From: JAEVZK01 sp038202925
Lineage (GTDB): Bacteria; Armatimonadota; Fimbriimonadia; Fimbriimonadales; Fimbriimonadaceae
Length of the DNA: 42,651 bases
Assembly (NCBI GenBank): GCA_038202925.1
Contig: JBBREM010000007.1
Coordinates: 1-42,651, forward strand
Direction: 5' to 3'
The notes beneath the pieces are model-generated. The model worked only from the letters and a program-made list of their open reading frames with translations. It was not told the DNA's origin and searched no databases. Positions 1-7,843 of the stretch are shown piece after piece. Each line of letters opens with the position of its first letter. The first letter of the stretch is position 1. The translations under genes and the position numbers were made by a program.

Positions 1-468
1 AAAGTGACGGCGCAGCCGGAGCTCCATTTCAACCTTCCCGCGACGCCACTCGATTACTCGCGCAATTTGGCCACCGGAGCCGTGATCACCGACAGCCCAA
101 AGGGCAAGCTGGCCGATCTCAACACGTTACCGGGTAACACGGACGACTGGATCGAGGTCGACCTCGGCAAGGACCAAGCGCTTGGCGAGATACGGCTGGT
201 CTTCGGGGATAAGCCGATGTGGCAGCGATTCCAGATCTATTGCTTCGCCAGCGACGAGGGCCGAAACGAGGGCAAGCCTTGGGCCCAGGAAGCAAACTGG
301 ACGCGGACGGCGGCATACCGGCATGACGAGCGCGGCGATGACGGCGGCAAGCCGTCGGTTGCCTACCGCGGCACTCCCTCCCGATACCGCTACATCCGAA
401 TCATCAACCGATCCGGCGGGCCGGGTTCGCTGAGCGAGATCAAAGTCATCCCCCTAGCCGGCCAATAA
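1..468 (+). CDS. C-terminal part of a discoidin-like (F5/8 type C) domain protein, 5'-truncated by the window edge
   Basis: The frame is open from the first base, so the true start lies upstream; about 155 residues are visible. The remaining piece reads as a jelly-roll carbohydrate-binding domain: 'DDWIEVDLGKDQALGEI' is the usual 'W-x-x-V-D-L-G' core strand and 'YRYIRIIN' near the end is the usual closing strand. Such domains sit at the end of secreted glycoside hydrolases or surface proteins and bind sugars. The GTG at position 4 is only an internal codon. What lies N-terminal cannot be known, so the function of the whole protein is open. Confidence 0.6.
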   Translation, partial: KVTAQPELHFNLPATPLDYSRNLATGAVITDSPKGKLADLNTLPGNTDDWIEVDLGKDQALGEIRLVFGDKPMWQRFQIYCFASDEGRNEGKPWAQEANWTRTAAYRHDERGDDGGKPSVAYRGTPSRYRYIRIINRSGGPGSLSEIKVIPLAGQ

Positions 469-801
469 GAAAGAGGGCGGGAAGCTTCTGCCTCCGGCCT
501 GTTCCGGGTATTGCGCACAGTTCGCAACACTGTGACTGGGGCGTGTTCATGGCGGTCCTTCGACTTCGAGACCCGCACCGCTCGCCTCTACACTCAGGAT
601 GACGAGGAAAGCGCGACATGTCGTCGCGGCTACATGCGCTGCGCACGTACGCCGGAGGCGTGTAGCCGTCACAGCATGTGACGCCCGATGCCGTCATCCT
701 GAGCGGGGCCGCTCCCCGGCGGGCGAGTCGAAGGATCGCCGCACACCCGCGAAGTCGGTAGGAGCGATTAGGCGAGCGGCCCGTGGCAGCGATCCAATAA
801 A
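469..801. other. Intergenic stretch holding inverted palindromic arms around a REP-like hairpin pair
   Basis: No protein gene is supported here. Bases 554-604 carry, in reverse orientation, the arm ending CTCAGGATGACG; bases 692-738 carry the matching arm CGTCATCCTGAGCG and then GAGTCGAAGGATCG. Between them lies the REP-like inverted pair described separately. Open frames crossing this stretch run into the tRNA on the other strand and have no codon-like character. Confidence 0.6.
611..686. repeat. Inverted pair of REP-like hairpins headed by GTAG
   Basis: On the minus strand 650-611 reads GTACGTGCGCAGC, then GTAGCC and a hairpin with GACAT in the loop. On the plus strand GTAG (662-665) is followed by the stem GCCGTCAC, loop AGCAT and GTGACGCC. 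The same unit occurs at 13542-13582, where the stem is GCCGTCGC/GCGACGCC: the A-T pair has become G-C on both sides, a compensatory change that supports a real stem. A C:C mismatch near the foot is shared by the two plus-strand copies. GTAG plus an imperfect hairpin is the hallmark of REP sequences mobilised by RAYT transposases; none is in this window. Confidence 0.6.
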
Positions 802-877
802 TGGCGCCTCCGGCGGGACTCGAACCCACGACCACCTGCTTAGAAGGCAGGTGCTCTATCCGCTGAGCTACGGAGGC
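802..877 (-). tRNA. tRNA-Arg (anticodon TCT)
   Basis: The minus strand folds into a complete cloverleaf of 76 nt: acceptor GCCTCCG/CGGAGGC, D-stem GCTC/GAGC, anticodon stem CCTGC/GCAGG with loop CTTCTAA (anticodon TCT, reading AGA and AGG), T-arm GTGGG-TTCGAGT-CCCGC, discriminator G, and a genomically encoded CCA end. It stands alone, with no second tRNA beside it. Confidence 0.97.
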
Positions 878-976
878 GTCAATCGAGGATACCAATCTCC
901 ATGGAGGGTTCCGCTCCGTCGGAACCGAATCGCGGTCGACACGGAGGTCAGACCCTCCAGCCAATGGTCCCAGCGG

Positions 977-1002
977 ATGCACAATATACGCAGATCGTGC
1001 AT
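977..1002. promoter_or_regulatory. Possible operator upstream of the TetR-type regulator
   Basis: ATGCAC (977-982) and GTGCAT (997-1002) form a spaced inverted repeat about 20 bases before the TetR start. TetR-family genes often repress themselves through such palindromes. This is a visual match only; no promoter hexamers were clear. Confidence 0.25.
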
Positions 1003-1022
1003 TTGTGTAGTACAGTGTTCCC

Positions 1023-1613
1023 GTGACGGCGCTCGAAGTCAAAACCAGCACCCGAGATCAAATCCTCGACGCGACGGATCGGATCATGGCGCGGTATGGC
1101 TTCCGCAAGATGACGATGGACGACCTCGCCCGCGAGGCCGGACTCAGCAAACGGACGATCTACTTGCACTTTACGAGCAAGGAAGACGTCGGACTGTCCT
1201 CGATCGGGCGGGTTGTAGAATCCGTCCACCGGCGGCTTGCCAGCGTCGCCGGCGAGGACTGTCCGGCGCAGGATCGTCTGCGCCGCATGCTCATCGAGCG
1301 CGTCATGGGGCGGGTGGAAAGCGTTCAGCAATACCACCACAGCCTCGACGAGCTGTTCGAGGTCGTTCGGCCGGCCTACATGGCGCGGCGCAAGCTGTAC
1401 TTCGACATCGAGGTCGCGATGATCTCGGAGGTGCTCGCGGACTTGGATCCGGTCGACGTCCAGGAGAAGGCCACTGCCCTCCTCCTGGCGACAAACGCCT
1501 TCCTGCCCTACAGCCTCAGCGTGCGCGAGCTGGGGGAGCCGGAGGAAATCAGGCGGCGGCTCACGACCATGGTGAATTTGCTCCTCCGGGGGCTACAGGA
1601 GACACGAGGATGA
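1023..1613 (+). CDS. TetR/AcrR family transcriptional regulator
   Basis: A 196-residue protein with a classic TetR N-terminal helix-turn-helix: 'ILDATDRIMARYGFRKMTMDDLAREAGLSKRTIYLHFTSKED' spans about residues 15-55, the recognition helix being 'SKRTIYLHF'. The C-terminal ligand-binding half is diverged, as usual, so the effector cannot be read. The start is a GTG and there is a candidate palindrome just upstream. Its TGA overlaps the ATG of the S41 peptidase (ATGA), so the two are translated as a coupled pair. It probably represses its own two-gene operon. Confidence 0.9.
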   Translation: MTALEVKTSTRDQILDATDRIMARYGFRKMTMDDLAREAGLSKRTIYLHFTSKEDVGLSSIGRVVESVHRRLASVAGEDCPAQDRLRRMLIERVMGRVESVQQYHHSLDELFEVVRPAYMARRKLYFDIEVAMISEVLADLDPVDVQEKATALLLATNAFLPYSLSVRELGEPEEIRRRLTTMVNLLLRGLQETRG

Positions 1614-2647
1614 GAAAAACAACGATATCGGCCCTTCTCGGCGCGGCAACTTTCGCGTTGGCGTTTGGCGCCGCCGAGATCACGGCGGACATGAAGAACT
1701 CCACGATCGACGGAGTAACCAAAGCGATGGACACCGTCTACGCCTATCCGCAGATCGGCAAACAAGCCGCCGCTGCCCTGCGCGAGAAAGCCGGCTCCCA
1801 CGCCTACGATTCGATCACCGACGGAACGCAGTTCGCCGCCGCTCTGACCAAGGATCTGAACGACGTCTGCAAAGACGCGCACCTGCGCGTCCGCTACAGC
1901 GAGGAGGCCCTGCCGGTGCGCAAAGCAGCGCGCGAGCCGAGCGCCGATGAGATCAAGCAGCAGCAGGACTTCACGCGATACGCCAACGTCGGCTTCCAGA
2001 AAGTCGAACGACTGAACGGCAACGTCGGCTTAATCCAGTTCCGAAACTTCATGGACCCCGATATGGCGAAGCGCCCGATCAAAGCGGCGATGGAGTTCTT
2101 GAAAGACACGGACGCGCTGATCTTCGACATCCGCCAGAACGGCGGCGGCGACCCGGCGACGGTGCAGCTTATCTGCAGCTACCTTTTCGACGATAAGCCG
2201 GTCCATTTGAACGACTTGGTGGAGCGCGACGGGAAGCGCAGCCAGTATTGGTCGCTCAAGAAGGTCGACGGGCCGCGCTATCTGGGCAAAGAGGTCTTCG
2301 TTCTCGTCAGCAAGCGCACCGGCTCGGCGGCGGAGGAGTTCAGCTACGATCTGCAGAATCTGAAGCGGGCGACGATCATCGGCGAGCCTACGTGGGGCGG
2401 CGCGAACCCTGGGTCGGTGATCCGGCTCAACGACCACTTCTCAGCCTTCGTGCCGGTCGCTCATGCCGAGAATCCGGTCTCCAAGACGAATTGGGAAGGC
2501 AGCGGGGTGAAGCCTGATGTCGCGATGGACCCGAAGGATGCGCTGAACTGGGCGCACAAGAAGGCGCTCGAAGACATCATCGCCAAGACGAGCGACTTGA
2601 AGAAGCGCGAAAACCTTCAGCAGGTCATCAAGGAAATCGGCACCTAA
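1610..2647 (+). CDS. S41 family (tail-specific/IRBP-like) peptidase, secreted
   Basis: A 345-residue protein starting at the ATG that overlaps the TetR stop. Residues 1-21 look like a signal peptide (MRKTT, then a hydrophobic run ending AFGA). The C-terminal half is an S41 peptidase core: 'FDIRQNGGGDPATVQL' is the RxNGGG strand, and 'SKRTGSAAEEF' carries the probable nucleophile Ser239, followed by 'IGEPTWGGA'. There is an N-terminal helical domain but no PDZ domain, which resembles IRBP-type S41 proteins. It presumably cleaves C-terminal peptides outside the cytoplasm. Its tie to a TetR regulator suggests inducible expression. Its end overlaps convergent fabG by four bases. Confidence 0.88.
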   Translation: MRKTTISALLGAATFALAFGAAEITADMKNSTIDGVTKAMDTVYAYPQIGKQAAAALREKAGSHAYDSITDGTQFAAALTKDLNDVCKDAHLRVRYSEEALPVRKAAREPSADEIKQQQDFTRYANVGFQKVERLNGNVGLIQFRNFMDPDMAKRPIKAAMEFLKDTDALIFDIRQNGGGDPATVQLICSYLFDDKPVHLNDLVERDGKRSQYWSLKKVDGPRYLGKEVFVLVSKRTGSAAEEFSYDLQNLKRATIIGEPTWGGANPGSVIRLNDHFSAFVPVAHAENPVSKTNWEGSGVKPDVAMDPKDALNWAHKKALEDIIAKTSDLKKRENLQQVIKEIGT

Positions 2648-3396
2648 AGGAAGAGGCCGCCATCGATCGTGAGGGTCTGGCCGGTGATGTAGCCGGCCTC
2701 CTCGCTGGCGAGAAAGAGGATCGCCGGCGCGATATCGGCGGCGGTTCCCAGCCGCCCCGCCGGAGCCTCTTTCTGCACCTTCTCCTTGAATTCAGGCGGG
2801 AGAGCGTCGGTCATCTCGCTCTCGATAAAGCCGGGGGCAACCGCGTTGCAGGTGATGCCCCGTGAGCCAAGCTCCTTGGCTACGGCGAGGGTCAGGCCGA
2901 TCAGGCCCGCCTTGCTGGCGGCGTAATTCGTCTGGCCGCTCTGGCCGTGCAGGCCGACCACGCTGCTGAGATTGATAATCCTGCCGTACCGCGCCTTCAT
3001 CATCGCTCGGGTGACGGCCTGGGTGCACAGAAACGCGCCCTTCAGGTTGACATCGATCACCCGGTCCCAATCCTCTTCCTTGAGGCGCATCATAAGGTTG
3101 TCGCGTGTGATGCCTGCGTTGTTGACGAGCACGGCGGGGGTGCCGAGGTCTTCGAGTATCTGTTCAAACGTCGATTCGACGGCGGCGGAGTCGCTGACGT
3201 CGCATGCGTAGCCCCTATGGATTGTGGATTGTGGATTGTGGATTGCCGATAGCTCTTTCGATGTCTTTTCGGCACCTGCTTGGGTGGTTGCGAGGCAGGC
3301 CACGGCTGCTCCTTCGCGTCCGAAGGCGAGGGCGATCTCCCGCCCAATGCCGCGACTCGCCCCGGTGACGATGACGACCTTGTCCTTAAACCTCAT
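2644..3396 (-). CDS. fabG: 3-oxoacyl-[acyl-carrier-protein] reductase with an in-frame heptad-repeat insert
   Basis: A short-chain dehydrogenase of 250 residues that reduces 3-oxoacyl-ACP with NADPH in type II fatty acid synthesis. Visible motifs: cofactor loop TGASRGIG (11-18), NNAG (92-95), catalytic Ser145, Tyr158 and Lys162 (NLSSVVG, YAASK) and a typical C-terminus 'YITGQTLTIDGGL'. fabD lies 21 bases upstream on the same strand, which supports FabG over another SDR. Residues 51-60 (AIHNPQSTIH), between the second helix and the third strand, are encoded by three copies of a heptanucleotide repeat found between genes elsewhere in the window. This is a surface region, so the enzyme is probably active. 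Confidence 0.93.
   Translation of the reverse strand: MRFKDKVVIVTGASRGIGREIALAFGREGAAVACLATTQAGAEKTSKELSAIHNPQSTIHRGYACDVSDSAAVESTFEQILEDLGTPAVLVNNAGITRDNLMMRLKEEDWDRVIDVNLKGAFLCTQAVTRAMMKARYGRIINLSSVVGLHGQSGQTNYAASKAGLIGLTLAVAKELGSRGITCNAVAPGFIESEMTDALPPEFKEKVQKEAPAGRLGTAADIAPAILFLASEEAGYITGQTLTIDGGLFL
3219..3245. repeat. Heptad array inside fabG
   Basis: Plus strand GGATTGT repeated three times followed by GGATTG. On the coding (minus) strand it reads CCACAAT units giving 'HNPQSTIH'. The same unit occurs in intergenic DNA near 27751 and 32964. Confidence 0.9.
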
Positions 3397-3417
3397 TGCT
3401 GCGAGTTTAGCCCCAGG

Positions 3418-4347
3418 TTACGCCCGGATCGCGGATATCGTGGCCTCCAGGGAATCCAGATCGTTCACCCGTAGGGTCTTTGCGTCGCGATCGATGCGGC
3501 GGATGAGACCGCTGAGCACGTCGCCGACTCCGCACTCGATGAACGTGCCGATCCCCTCATTCCGCATGTTCTGGATCGTCTCCGTCCACCTCACGGGGCT
3601 GCGCAGCTGCCTCTCCAGCAACTCGGACCATTTGCCCTGCTGTACCACCGGCTGAGCCGTGACATTAGCGAAGACCCGCCCGCCGGCAGAAAAAGTCGCC
3701 GCATCCAGCGCCTGGCGCATCTCTAACGCGGACTCATCCATGAGCGGGCTATGAAACGCCCCGCTCACATTGAGCGGTAAGACGCGCTTCGCGCCGCTCG
3801 CCATCGTTTTCTCGCCGGCGGCTTGCACCGCCGAGATTTCGCCGCTGATCACGAGCTGGCCGGGGCAGTTGTCGTTGGCGATCACCACCACGCCATCCAC
3901 CGACAGGCACACCTGATCGAGCTGATCTCGCTCCAGCCCGAGCACCGCCGCCATCGTTCCGGGCCGCTTTTCACCGGCGCGGGCCATGATCTCGCCGCGC
4001 TTTTGGACGAGCTTGGCCCCCTCCTCGGTCGAGACACACCCGGAGGCGGCAAGCGCCGCATACTCGCCCACGCTGTGCCCGGCGAAGGCATCGATGCCCA
4101 GCACTCCCTGCAGATGGCGGGCCAGCACGGCATACACCGCTACCCCGCATGTGTAAAGGGCAAGCTGCGCATTCTGGGTCTGGCGCAGCGTCTCCTCATC
4201 GGTGTCGAAGCAGAGCTTGGCGGCATCGATCCCGGTCGCGCGGGTCACCGTGTCGTACACCTCGCGGGCCTCCGAGCGAGTGTCATACAGCGCCTTGCCC
4301 ATTCCGGGCTTTTGCGAACCTTGTCCGGGGAAGACGACGGCGATCAT
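3418..4347 (-). CDS. fabD: Malonyl-CoA:ACP transacylase
   Basis: A 309-residue acyltransferase that moves malonyl from CoA to acyl carrier protein at the start of fatty acid synthesis. It has the N-terminal FPGQGSQ (6-12), the nucleophile elbow GHSVGE with Ser92, Arg117 in 'QKRGEIM', and the catalytic His199 in 'GAFHSPLM'. Length and motif order are standard. It is the first gene of a fabD-fabG unit; the fabH, plsX or acpP genes often found with it are not adjacent. A palindromic element starts 26 bases upstream of its ATG, so its promoter must lie within or beyond that element. Confidence 0.96.
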   Translation of the reverse strand: MIAVVFPGQGSQKPGMGKALYDTRSEAREVYDTVTRATGIDAAKLCFDTDEETLRQTQNAQLALYTCGVAVYAVLARHLQGVLGIDAFAGHSVGEYAALAASGCVSTEEGAKLVQKRGEIMARAGEKRPGTMAAVLGLERDQLDQVCLSVDGVVVIANDNCPGQLVISGEISAVQAAGEKTMASGAKRVLPLNVSGAFHSPLMDESALEMRQALDAATFSAGGRVFANVTAQPVVQQGKWSELLERQLRSPVRWTETIQNMRNEGIGTFIECGVGDVLSGLIRRIDRDAKTLRVNDLDSLEATISAIRA

Positions 4348-4372
4348 CGCTCGGAGGCTACCCTCCGCATCA

Positions 4373-4490
4373 TGTCATTCCGAGCGAGGACTAGACCCAG
4401 AGGGCGAGTCGAGGAATCTGGCAGGAGTCCCTGCCTGTCTACACACATGCGCCCTCAGCATCAGATCCCTCGGCTTCGCTCGGGATGACA
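4373..4490. repeat. Palindromic element, TGTCATTCCGAGCG type
   Basis: About 118 bp running from TGTCATTCCGAGCGAGGACT to CGGCTTCGCTCGGGATGACA, with inverted ends. The inner part contains GGGCGAGTCGAGGAATCTG and CAGATCCCT. It is the same design as 5682-5785 and 37083-37221 and shares its termini with the 424-bp GIY-YIG element at 40251-40674. Confidence 0.8.
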
Positions 4491-4494
4491 AGGG

Positions 4495-5271
4495 TCATTT
4501 CAAATCAAACAGCTCGTCGGTCGTCAAGTCCCCATCCTGATCGATGTCGCCAAGCTGCTTCGGGATGAAATCCGCGGCGTTGAAGCCGTAGCCAAACGGT
4601 CCCCTGCGCATCACCGGCTTGAACGACTTCGCGTGCCCATCGCACCACAGCACGTTGCCATAACCGTTGTGTCGGCCTTGGAACGTGGGGTTGTCGGCGG
4701 ACGGGGGATCGAGGTAGGTGTTGCCTTCGAGCGTCGGCGTCGCGTACGCCCAGTTGTTGATGCGCGCCGAGGTCGCGAAGCAGACGGTGGCCGCCACCTC
4801 CGATACGGCGCTGTAGTTCACCGGCACCGCCGTCTCGTCATACGTCGGCGGATCGTACGTCGAGGGGCTGAGGTAGGCGTAGTTGTAGCCGTAACCCGTG
4901 AAGCCCAGCACAGTTCGCAGCTTGTTGTCGAACGACGGATCGGCCTGAATGCCCTGACTCTTCGTGTAGGGAAAGAGTAGGCCCTCCTCCGGCCGCAGCT
5001 TCGTCCCGTCAAAGCTGCCCCACCAATAGTAGGCCTTGATATCTCCCGGCGAATAGGTGCGCACGCGCATCATCACATCGTCGGCATCGGCGTTGTACAT
5101 CTGCCACGCGAGGCCGATCTGCTTGAGATTGCTGAGGCTCTGCGTCTTCTTCGCCGCCTCTTTCGCTCGGGCGAAGACGGGGAAGAGGATGGCGGCGAGG
5201 ATCGCGATGATCGCGATGACGACGAGTAGCTCGATGAGCGTGAAGGCTCGCCGGGTTGAAGAAAAATCCAT
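4495..5271 (-). CDS. Type II/IV pseudopilin-like protein with H-X9-DG type C-terminus (DUF1559-like)
   Basis: A 258-residue protein. The N-terminus 'MDFSSTRRAFTLIELLVVI' is a prepilin signal: a short basic leader, cleavage before Phe, Glu at +5, then a hydrophobic helix 'AIIAILAAILFPVFA'. The -1 residue is Ala rather than Gly, as often seen in Armatimonadota and Planctomycetota. The C-terminal part has 'GRHNGYGNVLWCDGHAKS', the His...Asp-Gly signature of this group, and ends in a dockerin-like 'DIDQDGDLTTDEL' that could bind calcium. The ATG at 5271 was chosen because GAGG lies about seven bases upstream and the leader has normal length there. Probable role: exported, surface or secretion-associated protein. 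Confidence 0.85.
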   Translation of the reverse strand: MDFSSTRRAFTLIELLVVIAIIAILAAILFPVFARAKEAAKKTQSLSNLKQIGLAWQMYNADADDVMMRVRTYSPGDIKAYYWWGSFDGTKLRPEEGLLFPYTKSQGIQADPSFDNKLRTVLGFTGYGYNYAYLSPSTYDPPTYDETAVPVNYSAVSEVAATVCFATSARINNWAYATPTLEGNTYLDPPSADNPTFQGRHNGYGNVLWCDGHAKSFKPVMRRGPFGYGFNAADFIPKQLGDIDQDGDLTTDELFDLK

Positions 5272-5420
5272 ATGTAACCTCTGCATTGCCCCGCGCGGCG
5301 GGACGGTCGAGGCCATCGTTTGGGAGGTTGGGGAGGAGCGAGGGAAGCCCTCGCTTCACCACCTATGCTCGTAGGCGACAGCGTTAGATAACGCCTGTGG
5401 AGCGGGCATTCGGGCTCGCT

Positions 5421-5485
5421 GGATTTTGGATTTTGGATTTTTGGATTGTGGCCATCCACAATCGACAATCCCCAATCCACAATCG
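5421..5485. repeat. Heptad array, two facing blocks
   Basis: GGATTTT-type units up to 5449 face a block of complementary type (CCACAAT, CGACAAT, CCCAAT) from about 5455 to 5485. The two could pair as a hairpin. Confidence 0.85.
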
Positions 5486-5590
5486 GCCTACCGTTGCGGC
5501 ACAGCGCCGGAATTTGACCGGCTTTCCCCGTTGTTCTAGTCCCGCCACGACAGCGAGACCACCACAGAGGGTGTTAGTGTAACACGCCCT

Positions 5591-5645
5591 GGATTTTGGA
5601 TTTTGGATTTTGGATTTTGGATTGCTTGATTGCTTGATTGCTTGA
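5591..5645. repeat. Heptad array (GGATTTT) passing into octads (GATTGCTT)
   Basis: Four near-perfect GGATTTT units are followed by GATTGCTT repeated three times. The unit length switches from seven to eight, suggesting slippage after the array formed. Confidence 0.85.
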
Positions 5646-5681
5646 CTGGGGACTGGAGTTGGTCTGCTACCACGTTTACGC

Positions 5682-5785
5682 TTGTCATTCCGAGGGAGGA
5701 CTCGACCCGGAGGGCGAGTCGAGGAATCTGCCCGCAGTCGCCGCCTGCTTACGGGCAAGGTCCCTCGGCTTCGCTCGGGATGACA
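5682..5785. repeat. Palindromic element, TTGTCATTCCGAG type
   Basis: About 104 bp from TTGTCATTCCGAG to GCTTCGCTCGGGATGACA with internal GGGCGAGTCGAGGAATCTG, nearly the same as the copy at 4373-4490. Confidence 0.8.
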
Positions 5786-5791
5786 GGACTC

Positions 5792-5831
5792 TCAATCCAC
5801 AATCCACAAGCCACAGACCACAAGCCACATC
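5792..5831. repeat. Degenerate heptad array (CCACAAT/CCACAAG)
   Basis: Five or so units of CCACAAT, CCACAAG and CCACAGA follow directly after the palindromic element. Confidence 0.7.
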
Positions 5832-5884
5832 CGCACAGCGCCATCATAGACGGGCGCGGGGATTGCCGCGTAGAGAAGTTGGAG

Positions 5885-7843
5885 ATGGACGGCGATGGCA
5901 CGATGAGCGTGAAGGAGGCGCTGGCGCAGCTTGAGAAACTGACGCCGGATGCGCCATTTCTCGCCCTCGGCCAGACGATCTTCTGGGACGAGCCGATGAA
6001 GGCCGGTATTGCCCTCGCGTCACGCCGGATCGGCTACGGACGCCGGTTCATCGCCGGAGTCCACGACACCGACTACTTCGCCAAGCTGCCATCCGGCAAG
6101 CGCCAGCCCGGCAAATTCAAGGCGCTGCCTCACAACGACACCGCGACCCAGGGCCTCTGGAGCGCGGCGGGCGAATTCTCCAGCCTCTTCGGCAGCGAGA
6201 CCGTCATCACCCGCGACAGCCTGCTCAAGGCCGGATTGAAGATCGGCAAGATCGTGCAGAAGCGTCCCGACTTTCTCGACGAGGCGACGGAGGCCTGGGG
6301 ATGGAAGGGCATCGTGTCGCTCGACGACAACCCGCCGATCACCGCCGAGCTGCCGCTCAAACAGGTCTTGCCCACGTTGCAGGAAACGCTTGATTGGGCG
6401 CTCGATTCGAGCGTCGCGTGCCTCGCCGGAGAGGGCAAGGAAACGGCGGAGCGCCTCGCCGACGAGATCCGAACGATGCTGTGCGACGCGGATGAGGAAC
6501 TGCTCGAGGAAAAGCCCAAAACAACTCTCGCCGATCTGTACCGCCGCCTCGCGCCCGCGATGTACTCATTCGCCGCCAGCACAACCGTTTCCATTGAAAC
6601 CACCGCGACGACGGAGCTTCTCCGCTTCAACGTCGAAACCGCCAGCCTGCCGCGCTTCGAACTCCTCAATCTCTTCGTCGCAGAGGCCACCCGCAAGCAA
6701 GCTGAGCAAGCCTACGATCAAGCCGTCCAGGGCTCCGGCCTGTACGAGCTGAAGCGATTCGGAACCGGGGCGGTGCCGTTCGACGTGATTCTTCCCGGCA
6801 TCGGGCGCGGGACCTTGCGAATCACAAAACGAGCGGTGATCGTCATGACGCCCCAGCCGCAATTCATCACCCTGCGCAAGCCGCTGCAAAACGTTCAGGA
6901 ACTGGCGGCGGCGCTCGAGCGCAAGTTCGGCCCGAACTGTGTTGCGGTCGGCAAGGCGGTGACCCTTATCGGGATGCTTGCCCGCGAGTTCGTGTTCGTC
7001 TTCCACGAAGGCGCGAGCGCCTATGTTCAGCTCAGCCGCAAGCTCCATCAGGCGCTCAAGCTGAAGCACATCAACCCGATTCTGCGCGTGCGGTACTCGG
7101 CCTGGGATGCCCTGCAAGTCTGCTGCTCGTGGCTCACGCTTCCCGAACCCTTCCAAGGCCCGTTTGGCGCGCGAGAGCTGTGTGCGCCGAGTCTTGCCGG
7201 GCGTTGGCGCGCGGTGGGCGAGGAGCAGAAGGCGCTGCTCGCGACACTTGGCGAACTGCGACGTCCGGTGGAGCTGCTGCAATTTCTCGAAGGCCACCTC
7301 GGCGGATCGTGGAAATCCCTTGCCGAAGAGTACAAGCAACTGCACGACGAGCTGGAGACGAGGGCCGCCGACCTGGAAGCCGCGCGCAAGCGGCGGCTGA
7401 AATTGTACGAAGTGCGGCGAAAGCTCAAAGTTGCGCGGCTCGATGCGGAACGCGCCTCGGGGGACCACTTCAAACAGTTCGTATTCGAGAAAGCCGCCGA
7501 TGGCAATCGCGAGAAAGAGCGAGAGAAGCTGCAAGCCCGCGTCGAAGCGGTTAGGCACGAAGCTCAGGAGAATGAGCGAGCGATCCGCGGCCTGATGCAC
7601 GAGCAGCGCGAGATTTCCTCCAGCGAAGAGATATTGAAGGCCCATGACCGGCGGCGCAGCATCGAAGTCGAATCGGAGCTCGCGCGCCTCCACCTCATCC
7701 GCAGCGCAATCATCAGTTCGCAAGGCTTGAAGAAGGCGGGCCAGAGGCCGAGCGCCTGGTGGCTGCGCCTCGTGTGCCCGGATGGGCTGTGGTTTCGGCA
7801 GACCGTCGATTCCGCCGAGTGCTATTTGGAGCCCCTCTTCTAG
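5885..7843 (+). CDS. Large protein of unknown function with a C-terminal coiled coil
   Basis: About 652 residues; the family is not recognised. The N-terminal third is a globular region (from 'APFLALGQTIFWDEPMKAG' to 'PHNDTATQGLWSAAGEFSSL') with conserved-looking Asp/His/Asn positions such as 'VHDTDYFAKLP'. The middle is mixed alpha/beta. Roughly residues 475-605 are strongly charged and helical ('EEYKQLHDELETRAADLEAARKRR' style), a predicted coiled coil. The end 'PSAWWLRLVCPDGLWFRQ' is aromatic and compact. No signal peptide or membrane segment is seen. ATG 5885 has AGAGAAG six bases upstream; ATG 5903 is an alternative. Its TAG overlaps the GTG of dapF (TAGTG), so both are probably one operon. 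Confidence 0.75.
   Translation: MDGDGTMSVKEALAQLEKLTPDAPFLALGQTIFWDEPMKAGIALASRRIGYGRRFIAGVHDTDYFAKLPSGKRQPGKFKALPHNDTATQGLWSAAGEFSSLFGSETVITRDSLLKAGLKIGKIVQKRPDFLDEATEAWGWKGIVSLDDNPPITAELPLKQVLPTLQETLDWALDSSVACLAGEGKETAERLADEIRTMLCDADEELLEEKPKTTLADLYRRLAPAMYSFAASTTVSIETTATTELLRFNVETASLPRFELLNLFVAEATRKQAEQAYDQAVQGSGLYELKRFGTGAVPFDVILPGIGRGTLRITKRAVIVMTPQPQFITLRKPLQNVQELAAALERKFGPNCVAVGKAVTLIGMLAREFVFVFHEGASAYVQLSRKLHQALKLKHINPILRVRYSAWDALQVCCSWLTLPEPFQGPFGARELCAPSLAGRWRAVGEEQKALLATLGELRRPVELLQFLEGHLGGSWKSLAEEYKQLHDELETRAADLEAARKRRLKLYEVRRKLKVARLDAERASGDHFKQFVFEKAADGNREKEREKLQARVEAVRHEAQENERAIRGLMHEQREISSSEEILKAHDRRRSIEVESELARLHLIRSAIISSQGLKKAGQRPSAWWLRLVCPDGLWFRQTVDSAECYLEPLF

Larger units (their letters stand above)
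5272..5884. other. Long intergenic region filled with heptad arrays and one palindromic element
   Basis: About 610 bases without a supported gene. It holds heptad arrays at 5421-5485, 5591-5645 and 5792-5831 and a palindromic element at 5682-5785. Upstream regulatory DNA for the divergent genes on both sides must lie here, but no clear promoter was recognised. Confidence 0.7.

Noticed and set aside
599..1609. An extension of the S41 peptidase frame upstream through the tRNA and TetR gene
   Set aside because: It would cross a tRNA and the regulator; the ATG at 1610 gives a signal peptide and an ATGA overlap.
4495..5316. Longer start of the pseudopilin at 5316
   Set aside because: The prepilin leader fits the ATG at 5271 with GAGG just upstream; the extra residues are not leader-like.
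6566..7723. A 385-codon minus-strand frame
   Set aside because: It is antisense to the dapF-coupled unknown gene, whose frame has the better sequence character and a coupled stop-start.
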